Below are positions 1-10,069 of a stretch of 64,000 nucleotides of DNA, one piece after another. The notes beneath the pieces are model-generated. The model saw nothing but the letters and a program-made list of their open reading frames with translations, was not told the origin of the DNA and made no database searches. The stretch covers positions 28,334,926 through 28,398,925 of the forward strand of contig NC_090260.1 of assembly GCF_037325665.1 (NCBI RefSeq), written 5' to 3'. The DNA is from Littorina saxatilis (Eukaryota > Mollusca > Gastropoda > Littorinimorpha > Littorinidae). The position numbers and the translations under genes are program-made. Every line of letters begins with the position of its first letter. Positions within the stretch are counted from its first letter, which is position 1.

Positions 1-301
<301 letters not shown>

Positions 302-376
302 GATGATCTTCTTCTTCTTGGCGTTCGCAGAGGTTACACAATCAGTCCAGCACTGGTGATAAATGTTGTCGTTTTT

Positions 377-975
377 ATATTTAGTCAAAACTTGTTTTGA
401 CTAAATATTTTAACGTAGAGGGGGGAATCGAGACGAGGGTCGTGGTGTATGTGTGTGTGTGTGTGTGTCTGTCTGTCTGTGTGTGTGTGTAGAGCGATTC
501 AGACTAAACTACTGGACCGATCTTTATGAAATTTGACATGAGAGTTCCTGGGTATGAAATCCCCATACGTTTTTTTCATTTTTTCAATAAATGTCTTTGA
601 TGACGTCATATCCGGCTTTTCGTGAAAGTTGAGGCGGCACTGTCACGCTCTCACTTTTCAACCAAATTGGTTGAAATTTTGGTCAAGTAATCTTCGACGA
701 AGGTCGGGGTTTGGTATTGCATTTCAGCTTGGTGGCTTAAAAACTAATGAGTGAGTTTGGTCATTAAAAATCTGAAAATTGTAAAAAAAGTATTTTTTTT
801 ATCAAACGATCCAAATTTACGTACATCTTATTCTTTATCATTTTCTGATTCCAAAAACATATAAATATGTTATATTTAGATTAAAAACAAGCTCTGAAAA
901 TTAAAAATATAAAAATTATTATCAAAATTAAGTTGTCCAAATCAATTTAAAAACACCTTCATCTTATTCCTTGTT
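377..975. mobile_element. Inverted-end repeat with internal GT run, partial copy nested in the LINE
   Basis: It starts with a small palindrome (TTTAGTCAAAAC ... GTTTTGACTAAA), then GAATCGAGACGAGGG, a GT run, and a conserved AT-rich body shared with 5978-6864 and 8000-9055. It interrupts the LINE between GTTGTCGTTTT and CCAACTCCTG, which are contiguous in the sister copy near 21300. The end near 975 is internal relative to the 5978-6864 copy, so this copy is truncated. Confidence 0.7.
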
Positions 976-3900
976 TCCAACTCCTGTCGACTGCCGTATA
1001 GTTTGGTCTGCAAGGGAGTTGGTGACGGCCACACTTCTTTTCGTTCCTCATCTAGTAAGGGACATCGCTGTAAGATGTGTTCCGCTGTTTGGTCCTCTTG
1101 ACCGCAGGCACAGGTTGGTGATGGCGCCAGCTTGAACTTTCGGTTCATGTGAGCATTGAGCCTGTTGTGGCCAGTACGCAGCCTGATGAGGTTGACTTGC
1201 TGCTCTCTGGACATTGTGTGGTAGTCATCTCTGTTTGTCCTTGGCCTTATCAATGCCTTGATGATTGTCTTCTGCTCACTAAAGCTGACACTGTTTTCAG
1301 GTTGGTCTTCCACGGCTCCTTCTTTTGCCAGCTCATCTGCCCTTTCATTTCCTGGTATCCCACAGTGTGCTGGTATCCACTGGAGGACAACTCTTCTGGT
1401 TTGTCTGACCATCTGTAATGCTTTGGCCAGCTGTGGGAGTTTGTCGTTCTCTAGGGCCTGAAGGACTGAAAGGGCGTCCGAGAGGAAGACAACTTGGTAG
1501 CAAGGGTCTGCGGAGTCCTGAACCAAGGAGGCGGCCTGCATGAGAGCTTCTGCTTCTGCTTTATAGTTTGTGCAGTGTTTGCCAGTGGCAACGCTGGATG
1601 TAGCTGTATGTCCCCCAGGGAACTGGATGAGAATGCCTGCACCTCCATTGAGCACGGCGTTAGTTGCTGATCCATCGGTGTATACATGGATCCACGCCTC
1701 TTTTGGGTACTGTTCGTCGATCAGGGCTAAGGTGAGTGCCTGTCGAGCTGTGTCATTCTGATCTTCTCCTGAGGTAACATGTGGAACACTGGTGCAGATC
1801 TGGATGCCTGGTTTCTCTGTTGCCTTGGGGGTTTCCTCTTCTTCTTGAGTCAGAGGTAGAGTGTTCTGTGGAAGGACTTCCCTGTACTGTCGAGAAAGTC
1901 TCTTGCTCTTGTATACAAAACTGCTCCGTTTAAGCCGGTTCTTGGTGAGGTTGCTCAGTCTGTGCTTCATGGGGTGGTCGGGTAGGCACTTGAGCTTCTC
2001 GGCCTGTACCATAGTCTTGGCTTCTCTTCTCTGACAGAGGGGTTGGATGGTGGTAAGCTTCTCCATTTCCTTGATGGGCGTGGATTTCATTGCACCGGTG
2101 ATGAGTCGGAGGGCCTGGTTTTGCACACGGTCAAGGGTCTGCAGGTTTGTCTTGGCTGAGGTTGACCACGCTGTGGAGCCGTACTCGAGGTGGGGTCTGA
2201 TTGTTCCCTGGTATACTGTCTTCAGTATCTTCTCGTTCGCTCCCCAGGTGGTACCTGCCAGCTTCCTGAGTATGGCTAGCTTGCGCCGGGCCTTCGTCTC
2301 TGCCTGTGCAATGTGTGGTTTCCAGGTCTGCCGTCTATCAAAGGTGACACCAAGGTACGTTGCTTCTTCATCCTCTCTCAGAGGAGTTCCACCAAGCCTA
2401 ATGGTTCCGGCTTTCTGCTTTGGCGACAGTGTGAATAGGGTGGTGGAGGATTTCTCCTTGTTGATGGAGACGCACCAATCTTCTGCCCATGCGTTCAGCC
2501 TATCTGCCGCTTGCTGCATTCTGTAGGTGGCAGTACTTGCGTGCTCCTCCTTGCACCAGATCACAAGGTCGTCTGCGTAGAGAGCAGCTTTGATCCCCTT
2601 GGGCATCTCAGACACCAGATCGTCGATGAAGAGAAGGAAGAGTGTGGGGGAGAGGACTCCGACCTGAGGGACGCCATGACGAAGGAGGAACGTCTTGCTT
2701 TTGGTCTGGTCGACGTTAACTCTTGCCCTGCGGTTATAGCGGTAAGAGCGAATCCACTGGTACATGTTGCTGGACACGCCTTTGCACAGCAGTTTTACAA
2801 GGAGTCCATCTTTCCAGACCTTGTCAAAGGCCTTCTGAAGATCTATCCAGGTGACGAAGACCAGCTTCTGTTCCTGAAAGGCATCTTCAACTTCTTGCGC
2901 CAGGTAAGTGACCTGATCTTCAGTGCTGCGGAACTGTCGGAATCCAGCTTGTTCAGGGGCGAGGAGGTTCCTGGATTCCAGGTACCACCTGAGGCGCTCA
3001 TTCACAATTCTCTCCAGGGTCTTCACAACACAGCTGGTGAGGCTGATTGGGCGATAGCTGGTGGCCTTCTTTGGATCCTTCCCTTTTTTTAAGATGGGGA
3101 TCATGATCGCTTCTCGCCAAAGTTGTGGTAGCGATCCTTCTTGCCAGCTGCTGTTGAAGACCTCGAGTAGCTTGTTCTCTGCTGCACTACCAAGGTGGGT
3201 TAGCATCTCGTTGGTGATGCCGTCTGGGCCAGGGGACTTCTTCGCCTTTGACTTTTTCAGAGCTGAGTGCAGCTCGTGGAGTGTGAGTGGTTGACTCATG
3301 GCGTCCACTGTCGACTGTCTGGCAGGTCTCTCTCTTTTCTCTCTTCTTGCTTCTCTCTGTTTCTCGGGGCTAACATGGAGGTTGCTCTCAGCTGCATAGC
3401 TTTCAGCAAATTGGTTGGCAGCATGCTTTCCAGTTAGCACCTTCCCGTTCTCTTCTAATGTGATCTTTCCTCTGCTGGTGTTCTCATCATTCAACTGCTT
3501 GGTGAGCCTCCAGAGCTTTCTGCCATCCTTCTCAAGGTTCAGAGAGCTTGTTTTCTCTTGCCAGCTTCTCCGTCTTGCCTGTAGCTTCTTTTTGAGAAAT
3601 TTGGCTTTGGCTTCCTGGAGGCGGATGTTGTTGTTTTGTGACGGGTTGACTTCTGCTTCCCTTATGGCGTCTGCCAGATCATCATCCAGTTCCTGCAATT
3701 CATTGCTCCAGTAGGGCTTATAGTCTCTCCTGGCACCCCTGGGAATAGACTCACGCGCTGCTCTGAGGATGCTCATGTTGAAGTCCTTCGCCACCATGTT
3801 GATGTCTCGACCCTCGACTCTGATGTCTTTGGTGAGTTCGCTGGTGCGGTGTCTAAAGAGGAACCAGTTCGCTCTTTTGTAGTTCCACCGTGGGAAGGAA

Positions 3901-4835
3901 GCTTCAGTGCAGGACTCCATGCCCAGGGTCAAAAAGACTGGCCGATGGTCACTTCCACCTAGCTGTTCTCCGACCTCTCTGCTGGTTAGCTGGTGCATGT
4001 CTTCCGTGCAGAAGGCTAGGTCAGGAGTTGATGTAGTGTGCCATCTTCTGGAGTAGAATGTAGGGCAGTCAAAGGGACTGTTCAAAAGGATGAGACCTTT
4101 GTCGTCCTGCCAGTTCTCCACCTCTTCTCCTCTCCGATCCAGGTGGTCATATCCCCAACTCTGTGAATGACTGTTGAAGTCACCCACCACGATGAAGTTG
4201 GAGGCCTTTGCGGGGATCGTGTCAAGGGCGAGGTGTCTATCATTGGGGCAGTAGAAGTTGACAAGATGGAATTCTGATGTCTTCGTCTGGATTCGAATCA
4301 CCTGATATTCGGAGTCCTCCATGTGCGTTTCTATCAAACAGGCATTGATGTTGTTCCTGATGAGGGTCAGGATTCCTCCTTTGCTTCGGTCTGTTCTGTC
4401 GGACCTAAGGCATTGGTAGCCTCTCACTTTGAAGGACTTTTGGGGTGTCAGGTGCGTCTCCTGAATACAGCAGATGTTGATGTTCTTCTCATGCAGGATA
4501 TGCTCCAACTCTGTCTTCTTGTTCAGGATACTTTCTGCGTTCCAGTGCATGACCTGAAAAGGTCGCTGCTGACTGGGTTTCTTCCTGGTTGTGGTGGTGC
4601 CAGTCACTTTCCTCCCGCGTTCCCTGGCGTGACAAGACGGACGGGAGGGACCTCCAGTAGTTGGGGCTGGGTCCCTTTGAGGCATGGGACCCGACGCTGC
4701 TCCACCCTGGGGGGTCCTCAATGGGCGAGCGCCATTTCCATCTGTGCTGGTTGATTGTGTCATCATTTGCGTAAGTGCGTGTACCCGTGGTTTGTTAGAA
4801 TGCGCCGTGCGGCCCGGGTCCTCCGTCTTCAGCAT
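942..4835 (-). CDS. LINE polyprotein: APE endonuclease, reverse transcriptase, RNase H
   Basis: The 1297-residue frame is uninterrupted. In order: a basic N-terminus (about 1-90); an apurinic-type endonuclease with HWNAES, QETHL, GDFN and GSDHRP motifs (about 95-310); reverse transcriptase with RPISL, AGFR, DLQKAFDKVW and the catalytic YADD (about 520-800); an RNase H domain with VYTDGSA, a conserved E, the SDA aspartate and AHCGIPGNERAD; and a C-terminal CxC...HxxxxC knuckle. RNase H points to the I/Nimb/Ingi group. The last residues (TRNKMKVFLN) come from the repeat inserted at about 377-975; the sister copy at 20694 shows the original ending EKTTTFITSAGLIV. The long open frame implies recent activity. 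The start at 4835 is the first ATG of the frame. Confidence 0.9.
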   Translation of the reverse strand: MLKTEDPGRTAHSNKPRVHALTQMMTQSTSTDGNGARPLRTPQGGAASGPMPQRDPAPTTGGPSRPSCHARERGRKVTGTTTTRKKPSQQRPFQVMHWNAESILNKKTELEHILHEKNINICCIQETHLTPQKSFKVRGYQCLRSDRTDRSKGGILTLIRNNINACLIETHMEDSEYQVIRIQTKTSEFHLVNFYCPNDRHLALDTIPAKASNFIVVGDFNSHSQSWGYDHLDRRGEEVENWQDDKGLILLNSPFDCPTFYSRRWHTTSTPDLAFCTEDMHQLTSREVGEQLGGSDHRPVFLTLGMESCTEASFPRWNYKRANWFLFRHRTSELTKDIRVEGRDINMVAKDFNMSILRAARESIPRGARRDYKPYWSNELQELDDDLADAIREAEVNPSQNNNIRLQEAKAKFLKKKLQARRRSWQEKTSSLNLEKDGRKLWRLTKQLNDENTSRGKITLEENGKVLTGKHAANQFAESYAAESNLHVSPEKQREARREKRERPARQSTVDAMSQPLTLHELHSALKKSKAKKSPGPDGITNEMLTHLGSAAENKLLEVFNSSWQEGSLPQLWREAIMIPILKKGKDPKKATSYRPISLTSCVVKTLERIVNERLRWYLESRNLLAPEQAGFRQFRSTEDQVTYLAQEVEDAFQEQKLVFVTWIDLQKAFDKVWKDGLLVKLLCKGVSSNMYQWIRSYRYNRRARVNVDQTKSKTFLLRHGVPQVGVLSPTLFLLFIDDLVSEMPKGIKAALYADDLVIWCKEEHASTATYRMQQAADRLNAWAEDWCVSINKEKSSTTLFTLSPKQKAGTIRLGGTPLREDEEATYLGVTFDRRQTWKPHIAQAETKARRKLAILRKLAGTTWGANEKILKTVYQGTIRPHLEYGSTAWSTSAKTNLQTLDRVQNQALRLITGAMKSTPIKEMEKLTTIQPLCQRREAKTMVQAEKLKCLPDHPMKHRLSNLTKNRLKRSSFVYKSKRLSRQYREVLPQNTLPLTQEEEETPKATEKPGIQICTSVPHVTSGEDQNDTARQALTLALIDEQYPKEAWIHVYTDGSATNAVLNGGAGILIQFPGGHTATSSVATGKHCTNYKAEAEALMQAASLVQDSADPCYQVVFLSDALSVLQALENDKLPQLAKALQMVRQTRRVVLQWIPAHCGIPGNERADELAKEGAVEDQPENSVSFSEQKTIIKALIRPRTNRDDYHTMSREQQVNLIRLRTGHNRLNAHMNRKFKLAPSPTCACGQEDQTAEHILQRCPLLDEERKEVWPSPTPLQTKLYGSRQELETRNKMKVFLN

Positions 4836-5039
4836 TCGGGGTTTTCTGTCGGGGTTACCTCACCCTTAGCTCATGGCCCGTACGTCCTACCCTGAGAGCA
4901 CAGGGGGGAGGAATTTCCGGGATCCCATCTCCATATCTGAAGACCGTTCCCCTATCCGCCACCCGGGGACGCGCTGGGTTGGGGGTGGTCGCCCCACTGA
5001 AAATCCCACACTGGGTTAAGAAAGATCAGCCTGTCCCAG

Positions 5040-5240
5040 ATGATGATGATGATGATGGAACTTTATTATTCAAGGATAGAGGTTTAAGGCGACGCCTTTT
5101 CTTACAACCGGTCCTTACTTCTAATACAAATGTCTAATAAATGATAAACAAGTAAAGCAACATGACAAATAGACAAAGTAAACGAACGAACCAGCAATCA
5201 ATCGACAAGTAAGCAAACAAGCAAATAAATCACGTTTTTG
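5040..5240 (-). repeat. GAT-tailed retroelement 3' region, copy A, right part
   Basis: Continues copy A after the LINE: GATGATGATGATGATGATGG then a block near-identical to 13275-13470. On the minus strand it holds AATAAAGTTCC just before the CATCAT tail. It diverges from copy B near 5231. Confidence 0.65.
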
Positions 5241-5285
5241 CGCCCGATATTATCTTGTCATCTCCAAAGTCGAGGGACAAAAAGG

Positions 5286-5446
5286 AAATCCCTTGACTTT
5301 TGGGGTAGCGCGACTCTGTTAATTAAGATTTTTTCCATTTTTTTTTTCATTACTAGGATGTCCCATCGTTGGGAAATTCCGGTCGCTTCCTCCCAGTGGA
5401 AAGCTAGCAGTAACAGAGTCGTACTACCTCAAAGTCAAGGGATCTA
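5286..5446. mobile_element. Short inverted-repeat (foldback) element
   Basis: About 35 bp at each end are inverted copies: ATCCCTTGACTTT...GACTCTGTTA on the left and its complement on the right. The total is 160 bp with no coding capacity. It looks like a non-autonomous DNA element. Confidence 0.6.
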
Positions 5447-5454
5447 TTAGTCCC

Positions 5455-5890
5455 GTTTCGCCGTTATCCCAAATTCGCCCCCATCCCATTTTGGCGACAT
5501 TTCTCAGGCCAAGTGTCATTTTACCACCATATCATGTACCATTAGCTCCACATCCCATTTTGGCGCAATCCCATTTCGCCGTTAGCCCATTTCGCCCACG
5601 TCCCATTTTCGCGATATTTTACAGGCCAAGTGTCATTTTACCACCATGTCATGTACCATTAGCTCCACATCCCATTTTGGCGCAATCCCGTTTTGCCGTA
5701 ATCCCATTTTGCCCCCATCCCATTTTCGCGACATTTTACAGGCCAAGTGTCATTTTACCACCGTGTCATACCACTAGCGCCACATTCCATTTTGTCGCCA
5801 TGCCGTTTTGCCGTCATCCCATTTCGCCGCCATCCCTATTTCGCGACATTTTGGATTGTGGCAAACGGGGATTTGGCGTAAACGGAATGT
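5455..5890. repeat. Degenerate tandem repeat, ~115 bp units
   Basis: Three or so units share GGCCAAGTGTCATTTTACC (at about 5508, 5623 and 5740), with inner sub-repeats of CCCATTTTGGC and CCCATTTCGCC. The open frame 5491-5898 follows the repeat and is not taken as a gene. Confidence 0.75.
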
Positions 5891-5977
5891 CTTCCTAGTT
5901 GAATAACGCAGTATAGTAGTATAGTGAGGCTTGGCAAGAAAAATAAATAAACAAGTCGCGGAAGGCGAAAATACAAC

Positions 5978-6737
5978 ATTTAGTCAAGTAGCTGTCGAAC
6001 TCACAGAATGAAACTGAACGCAATGCAATTTTTCAGCAAGACCGTATACTCGTAGCATCGTCAGTCCACCGCTCATGCTCATGGCAAAGGCAGTGAAATT
6101 GACAAGTAGAGCGGTTTAGTAGTTGTGCTGAGAAGGATAGCACGCTTTTCTGTACCTCTCTTCGTTTTAACTTTCTGAGCGTGTTTTTAATCCAAACATA
6201 TCATATCTATATGTTTTTGGAATCAGGAACCGACAAGGAATAAGATGAAAGTGTTTTTAAATTGATATCAAAAATTTAATTTAATAATAATTTTTATATT
6301 TTTAATTTTCAGAGCTTGTTTTTAATCCAAATATACCATATTTATATGTTTTTGGAATCAGAAAATGATGGAGAATAAAATAAATGTAAATTTGGATCGT
6401 TTTATAAAAAAGTTTTTTTTTACAATTTTCAGATTTTTAATGACCAAAGTCATTAATTAATTTTTAAGCCACCACGCTGAAATGCAATACCGAAGTCCGG
6501 GCTTCGTCGAAGACTACTTGACCAAAATTTCAACCAATTTGGTTGAAAAATGAGAGCGTGACAGTGCCGCCTAAACTTTCACGAAAAGCCGAATATGACG
6601 TCATCAAAGACATTTATAAAAAAAACAAACGTCTGAGGATATCATACCCAGGAACTCTCATGTCAAATTTCATAAAGATCGGTCCAGTAGTTTAGTCTGA
6701 ATCGCTCTACACACACACACGCACAGACACACACACA

Positions 6738-6795
<58 letters not shown>

Positions 6796-6864
6796 TACAC
6801 CACGACCCTCGTCTCGATTCCCCCCTCTACGTTAAAACATTTAGTCAAAACTTGACTAAATGTA
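5978..6864. mobile_element. Inverted-end repeat with internal CA run, longest copy
   Basis: Begins ACATTTAGTCAA and ends TTGACTAAATGT, a 12 bp inverted pair. The body contains a CA run (about 6710-6793) and the same AT-rich sequence as 377-975 in opposite orientation. No protein is encoded. It is flanked on both sides by the CCCATTTTGG repeat in opposite orientations. Confidence 0.65.
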
Positions 6865-7165
6865 AAAATGGGATGGCGGCCAAATGGGATGGTGTCAAAA
6901 TGGGATGTCGAGCTATTGTTATGACACGGTAGTAAAATGACGCTTGGCTTGTGAAATGTCGCGACAATGGGATGGGGGCGAAATGGAATGCGGTGAAACG
7001 GCATGGCGGCCAAATGGTATATGGTGTCAAAATGGGATGTCGCGCTATTGTTATGACATGTTAGTAAAATGACGCTTGGCTTGTGAAATGTCGCGAAAAT
7101 GGGATGGGGCAAAATATAGGACGGCGGCAAAATGGGGTTGCACCAAAATGAGATGTGGAACTAAA
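6865..7165. repeat. Inverted counterpart of the 5455-5890 tandem repeat
   Basis: Contains AAATGGGATGG and GTAAAATGACGCTTGGC units, reverse complements of those at 5455-5890, at about 130 bp spacing. Element 5978-6864 therefore sits between inverted arrays. Confidence 0.65.
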
Positions 7166-7275
7166 ACCACCCCCACCACTCAGCGTAGAGGCTCTAAACA
7201 AGAAAAATTAATAATAATAAAAGGCATGCATTCCTTTGTGGAATGCGATATTTTTACATTTTTACAAATTGCGGG

Positions 7276-7695
7276 TTAACACCCGTACCTTTCGGTGACT
7301 CTGTGAAATAGGTCCTGAATATAGATGGGCACTTCGCCATGATATACTGTATACATCATTACAGTCTTATCAAACTGTAATTGTTTAACTAGCGGCAGGT
7401 AGTTTAGATTCTTTAACTTCAAATCAGCTGATAATTGTGGACCATTTAACATGATTTTAGCTGCCCGACGATGTAGAGAGTTTAACTTTTTCATGTGAAT
7501 ATCAGAGACGCCATCCCAAAGAGTTGATGCGTAATTAATATGGGATAAGATGTGGGCATAATAAAATAGTTTTAGTGTTGCGATATCGACATATTGCTTT
7601 AACTTTGATAGCAGAAACAAATTCTTGGATACTTTTTGACAAAAATAATGTACATGAGATTGCCATTTTAATTCTTGATCGACTATCACACCCAA
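7276..7695 (-). pseudogene. 5'-truncated LINE reverse transcriptase, C-terminal fragment
   Basis: The translation reads GVIVDQELKWQSHV, then KLFYYAHILSHINYASTLW and LHRRAAKIML. This is the typical region just after the RT palm (thumb and connector) of non-LTR retrotransposons. Only about 139 residues are open and the catalytic palm is absent, so this is a dead fragment. The clade cannot be fixed from so little. Confidence 0.7.
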
Positions 7696-7790
7696 AACAC
7701 GATGTTCCGTTTCCTGCTGAACACAGAAAGATTTAACTTAAGAGGTCGTGACTGGTGTTTTTGTCTTGTCTTTCCTGGGTGCACTATCAT

Positions 7791-7793
<3 letters not shown>

Positions 7794-7876
<83 letters not shown>
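7794..7876. repeat. GA microsatellite
   Basis: About 40 uninterrupted GA units. Confidence 0.98.
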
Positions 7877-7879
<3 letters not shown>

Positions 7880-7999
7880 TTTACTTTAGATATGCAATAT
7901 AATGTTTTTTTCAACGCCAACAAATAAATATACATAGTTGCTGAAAGTGTTATACGATAGCGTTTTAGTTTTAAGCATTTTCACGCTTCTTTTGCTTTT

Positions 8000-8068
8000 T
8001 ACATTTAGTCATGTTTTGACTAAATGTTTTAACATAGAGGGGGCCGGGGGAATCGAGACGAGGGTCGT

Positions 8069-8152
<84 letters not shown>

Positions 8153-8927
8153 TGTGTGTGTGTGTCTCTGCGTGTGTGTGTGTAGAGCGATTCAGACTAA
8201 ACTACTGGACCGATCTTTATGAAATTTGACATGAGAGTTTCTGGGTATGATATCCCCAGACGTTTTTTTTCATTTTGTTGATAAATGTCTTTGATGACGT
8301 CATATCCGGCTTTTCGTGAAAGTTGAGGCGGCACTGTCACGCTCTCGTTTTTCAACCAAATTGGTTGAAATTTTGGTCAAGTAGTCTTCGACGAAGCCCG
8401 GACTGCGATATTGCATTTTAGCGTGGTGGCTTAAAAATTAATTAATGACTTTGGTCATTAAAAATCTGAAAATTGTAAAAAAAAAATTTTTTATAAAACG
8501 ATCCAGACTAATTAATCTATTTTCGTTAATTGTCAACACATTTTAAGAGTAAACATGACATATGTAATATATTTTTAGATTCAGAATGTCACGAAGAATA
8601 CGATGCAATCAATTTTAAATCTGTTTGCGAAAAATCGATTTTAATGACAATTTTAATGAGCAAACTCATTAATTAATTTGTAAGCCTCCAAGCTGAAATG
8701 CAATACCAAAGTTCGGGCGTCGTCGAAGATTACTTGACCAAAATTTCAACCAATTTGGTTGAAAAATGAGAGCGTGACAGTGCCGCCTCAACTTTCACGA
8801 AAAGCCGGATATGACGTCATCAAAGACATTTATAAAAAAAATGAGAAAAAAAACGTCCGGGGATATCATACCCAGGAACTCCCATGTAAAATTTCATGAA
8901 GATTGGTCTGGTAGTGTTCTCTAAATC

Positions 8928-9015
<88 letters not shown>

Positions 9016-9055
9016 CACACATACACCACACCCTCGTCTCGATTCCCCCCTCTCC
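8000..9055. mobile_element. Palindromic pair of the inverted-end repeat with GT/CA runs
   Basis: The left arm (8000-8500) runs forward from ACATTTAGTCAT through GAATCGAGACGAGGG and a GT run. The right arm (about 8650-9055) is the same sequence reversed, ending in a CA run (8933-9008) and CGATTCCCCCC. The centre (8500-8650) is AT-rich and unique. It may be two head-to-head insertions or a true foldback element. Confidence 0.65.
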
Positions 9056-9179
9056 GTAAAAAAAAAAAAAAAAAATCTCGTAAGCGAAAATGGGATGCGG
9101 GTGAAGGGATAATGCCAATATGTGACCTCGCGCAAACGAATGTCGCGCTACCTCTCCTTCCACCACCAGGACTAACAGG

Positions 9180-9480
9180 GGACAAGGGAGTAAAAGTTGC
9201 GTACACCTGGCGTGGGCAGTAAATTGCTGGTGTTAGGGTGGAGTAGGCTAATATATTCGTTATTTATTCGTCAGGGGAGTAACATTGTCGTACGAAATGT
9301 TTACTCGGAACACACCTGTCGTGGGGAGTAATTTTCTAATGTTTTGGGGGATTAATTGTTTCGTAAAGGGAGTAAAATTTTCGTAGGAAAGTTGTACTCC
9401 GGAGTAAAAAATCTCGTGAGAGTAAATTTCTCGTGTTACTTGGTTTGTTAGTGCTTTTTCGGAGGTGGAGAGGAGGGGAA
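9180..9480. other. Short irregular repeat, no gene seen
   Basis: The phrase GGGGAGTAA...TTCGTA recurs five or six times at 40-60 bp spacing, followed by a GGGT tract at 9480-9506. I see no coding sequence. Confidence 0.4.
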
Positions 9481-9542
9481 GGGTGGGTGGGTGGGTGGGT
9501 GGGGGTGTATTCCGTGTAATGGAAGGGCGCTGGTTCTGAGCA

Positions 9543-9908
9543 GAGGGCCCCAAAGGGGGGGGGGGGGGGGGGGTATCATCACGATCACGGGAAGGGAAAT
9601 TTTAGCTTTCACGATCACAGTCACCTTGATTTTTGTTTTCACGATCACAAACACCTTGACGAATAGAGGATCATAGAGTGATACAGCTGTGAAAAATGTA
9701 CGTTGAAAATAAAATGCTTTGCAATAATGCCCATCACGATCACGAACACAAATGACGATCACGATCACAGAGACTTGATATTTTTGTCATCACGGATCAC
9801 GGGCAAAGTCCCATCACGATCACAGAAATGGAAATTTCGGCAATCACGGTCACAGAAAGGTCAAAAAACGCCAATCACGATCACGATTTTAAACCCTTTG
9901 GGGCCCTC
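9543..9908. mobile_element. MITE-like element with CACGATCA inner repeats and 6 bp target duplication
   Basis: Perfect 15 bp inverted ends (GAGGGCCCCAAAGGG and its complement) are flanked by TGAGCA at 9537-9542 and 9909-9914. The 366 bp interior consists of variations on ATCACGATCAC plus a poly-G tract. There is no reading frame of note. If the ends are placed two bases further out (CAGAGG...CCTCTG), the 6 bp duplication is lost, so the 15 bp reading is preferred. Confidence 0.8.
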
Positions 9909-10048
9909 TGAGCATAGACCACTGCCAACTAGCTCTCTCTCCGCTCTTTCTCTCTATTACGAGGTAGCGGCCTCTCGCATTTAGGAACCAACGCTTACAT
10001 GGCCTTTTAGAAATGAGGGGGATGTCATATCCGGTGTCGATTGTAAAC

Positions 10049-10066
10049 ATGGACGAAGTTGCCGAG
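10049..10066 (+). CDS. Possible first coding exon (MDEVAE|gtaagt)
   Basis: ATGGACGAAGTTGCCGAG is followed directly by GTAAGTTC, a consensus splice donor, and preceded by AAAC, a good start context. No downstream exon could be linked within the window, and whether it relates to the receptor at 11800 is unknown. The evidence is short and weak. Confidence 0.25.
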
Positions 10067-10069
10067 GTA

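Larger units (their letters stand above)
311..5039 (-). mobile_element. Near full-length non-LTR retrotransposon (I/Nimb/Ingi-like, with RNase H)
   Basis: The minus-strand element starts near 5039, has about 200 bp of leader, one long reading frame, and a 3' end at 311 of the form GCGAACGCC then AAGAAGAAG. It lies between GATGATGAT tracts of copy A (1-300 and 5040-5240), so the insertion site is plain; the target duplication is hidden in the repeat. Its 3' end matches the copy at 20694-21381. No gag-like first ORF is visible upstream, so it is either a single-ORF element or slightly 5'-truncated. A 0.6 kb repeat (about 377-975) is inserted near the end of the coding region. Confidence 0.85.

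Noticed and set aside
2047-3714. Plus-strand frames of 159, 193 and 99 residues inside the LINE
   Set aside because: Antisense shadows of the LINE reading frame with no recognisable domain.
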